DNA from: Paraburkholderia sejongensis
GTDB taxonomy: Bacteria; Pseudomonadota; Gammaproteobacteria; Burkholderiales; Burkholderiaceae
Direction: 5' to 3'
Assembly: GCF_020880815.1 (NCBI RefSeq)
Contig: NZ_JAJITD010000020.1
Span: 62,001 to 126,000, forward strand
DNA length: 64,000 nucleotides
Position 1 is the first letter of the stretch; each line of letters opens with the position of its first letter. The notes below the pieces were generated by a model. The model did not search any database. It was not told the DNA's origin and saw only the letters and a program-made list of their open reading frames with translations. This document shows, piece after piece, positions 63,193 to 64,000 of this stretch. Made by a program: the position numbers and the translations under genes.

Positions 63193-64000
63193 GACAGCGG
63201 CGCGAGAGTCGAAAGCAACGCGCGGGCTTCGGTACGCGTGGCCGGATCGTTGGCTTCGATCACTTCGTTGATCAGTGCGCGGGCACCCGCGAGGTCACCG
63301 AGTTCGATGTACTCGGAGGCCAGTTCGAGCTTGTTGCGCGCGATGCGGCCGAGATCGGCCGGCGTGAAGTCCGGTAGCGGCTGCGCCTGGCTCGGCGGCA
63401 ATTCGAGGTCGAAGTCGAGCTTCAGCGCGCCGAAACCAGGGCCGCCGAGGCCGGCGACGGCGCCGTGGCCCGCGGTGCCGGCGGCGATTTCGTCGGCGAT
63501 GTGCGGAACCTCGTGGTCCGGGTCGGGCACTGGGAACGCTTGTTTCGCGGTGGTTTCCGGCGATGCGACCGGTTGCGTCGACAGCGAGGTCGAGATGCCG
63601 GCACTATCGGGCGGCAATTCGATGCGCGGCGGCAACGGCATGTCCAGGCTGCCGAACGCGGTGACGGCATCGCGGGGGAATTGGCCCGGCGGGGGCGGCG
63701 CCGGATGCGCCGGCGTCGGGGTATCGCTGAACGGCTGACCGAACGGCGTGGCGGTGCGCGGTTCGATCTGGTGTTGCGTGAAATCAGGCACAGAAGATAG
63801 AGCGTCGAATGAGGTCTGCGATTCGGCTGCGCGAGCTTGGGCGGCGGCCGAAGAGGTTTCTGCGGGATGTGTGGTTGTAGTTGTACTGGTCGGTTGGTCT
63901 GCCGGTTGATTTGGCGTGGCGCCTTGTGGAGTTTCGTCGTCCCTCTGCAGACCGGGTGCGTGCGCGTCCTCCGCGCTACTGATTCCCGGTTCGAGCGGTT
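63189..64000 (-). CDS. fimV: FimV-family C-terminal region (5' part beyond window)
   Basis: The minus-strand frame is open from its stop at 63189 to the window edge (270 codons); the start lies outside. The visible part is a long Pro/Thr/Ala-rich cytoplasmic linker with a run of threonines, ending in a short helical domain: LGRIARNKLELASEYIELGD, then LAGARALINEVIEANDP. This matches the C-terminal FimV domain that binds partners at cell poles and controls type IV pili and peptidoglycan-linked functions. An internal GTG (63789-63791) is not the start. Confidence 0.85.
   Translation of the reverse strand, partial: PLEPGISSAEDAHAPGLQRDDETPQGATPNQPADQPTSTTTTTHPAETSSAAAQARAAESQTSFDALSSVPDFTQHQIEPRTATPFGQPFSDTPTPAHPAPPPPGQFPRDAVTAFGSLDMPLPPRIELPPDSAGISTSLSTQPVASPETTAKQAFPVPDPDHEVPHIADEIAAGTAGHGAVAGLGGPGFGALKLDFDLELPPSQAQPLPDFTPADLGRIARNKLELASEYIELGDLAGARALINEVIEANDPATRTEARALLSTLAPLS

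Overview
The window is high-GC DNA whose gene content and synteny point to a Burkholderia/Paraburkholderia-type betaproteobacterium. The markers are a DUF2782 gene, type II thrB and a BPSS1780-family gene in a row, the truA-trpF-trpB-methyltransferase-trpA-accD-folC-SPOR-cvpA-purF block, a three-subunit FAD sugar dehydrogenase and several Burkholderia-type small proteins. In B. pseudomallei the BPSS locus prefix denotes chromosome 2, so I infer a secondary-chromosome location; the sequence alone does not prove this. No rRNA, tRNA, CRISPR array, insertion sequence or prophage was recognised.

Layout. 1-3.8 kb: AMP nucleosidase (cut by the window edge), then DUF2782, thrB and a BPSS1780 membrane protein. 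3.9-9.0 kb: ohrR-ohr with three palindromic operators, photolyase, TspO, a DUF3563 protein and a PHB-depolymerase-type esterase. 9.2-14.2 kb: a PAP2 phosphatase, modABC with convergent modE, a small Trp-rich membrane protein and a VOC protein. 14.3-19.4 kb: porin, MFS transporter, MarR regulator and a phosphonate-monoester-hydrolase/sulfatase-like enzyme, tied together by a repeated palindrome. 19.4-23.6 kb: a tautomerase and divergent LysR gene, an Ala/His-rich exported protein, an Xre/RES toxin-antitoxin pair and a metallophosphatase. 23.7-28.6 kb: the FAD sugar dehydrogenase (small, GMC and tri-haem subunits) and a DUF1345 protein.

29.1-47.8 kb is one plus-strand alpha-glucan/trehalose operon: glgE, treS-maltokinase fusion, glgB, glgX, treZ, malQ, treY. 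Most junctions overlap by 4-8 nt. Together the genes link trehalose, maltose, maltose-1-phosphate and branched glucan. TreS/Mak/GlgE/GlgB can make glucan from trehalose, GlgX and MalQ remodel it, and TreY/TreZ release trehalose from it.

47.8-64 kb: a CorC/HlyC-type membrane protein, a histidine-kinase-like protein with a degenerate ATPase domain, an FKBP isomerase and an AraC regulator. The conserved minus-strand housekeeping block follows; in transcription order it is fimV (3' end), truA, trpF, trpB, an orphan DNA methyltransferase, trpA, accD, folC, a SPOR protein, cvpA, purF and, beyond a strong terminator, metZ.

Most of the window is well-characterised metabolism. The parts most worth a second look are the porin-MFS-MarR-hydrolase cluster and its operator, the extra degenerate GH13 domain on GlgE, the methyltransferase inside the trp genes, the RES/Xre operator, and several exact palindromes and repeats in intergenic DNA.
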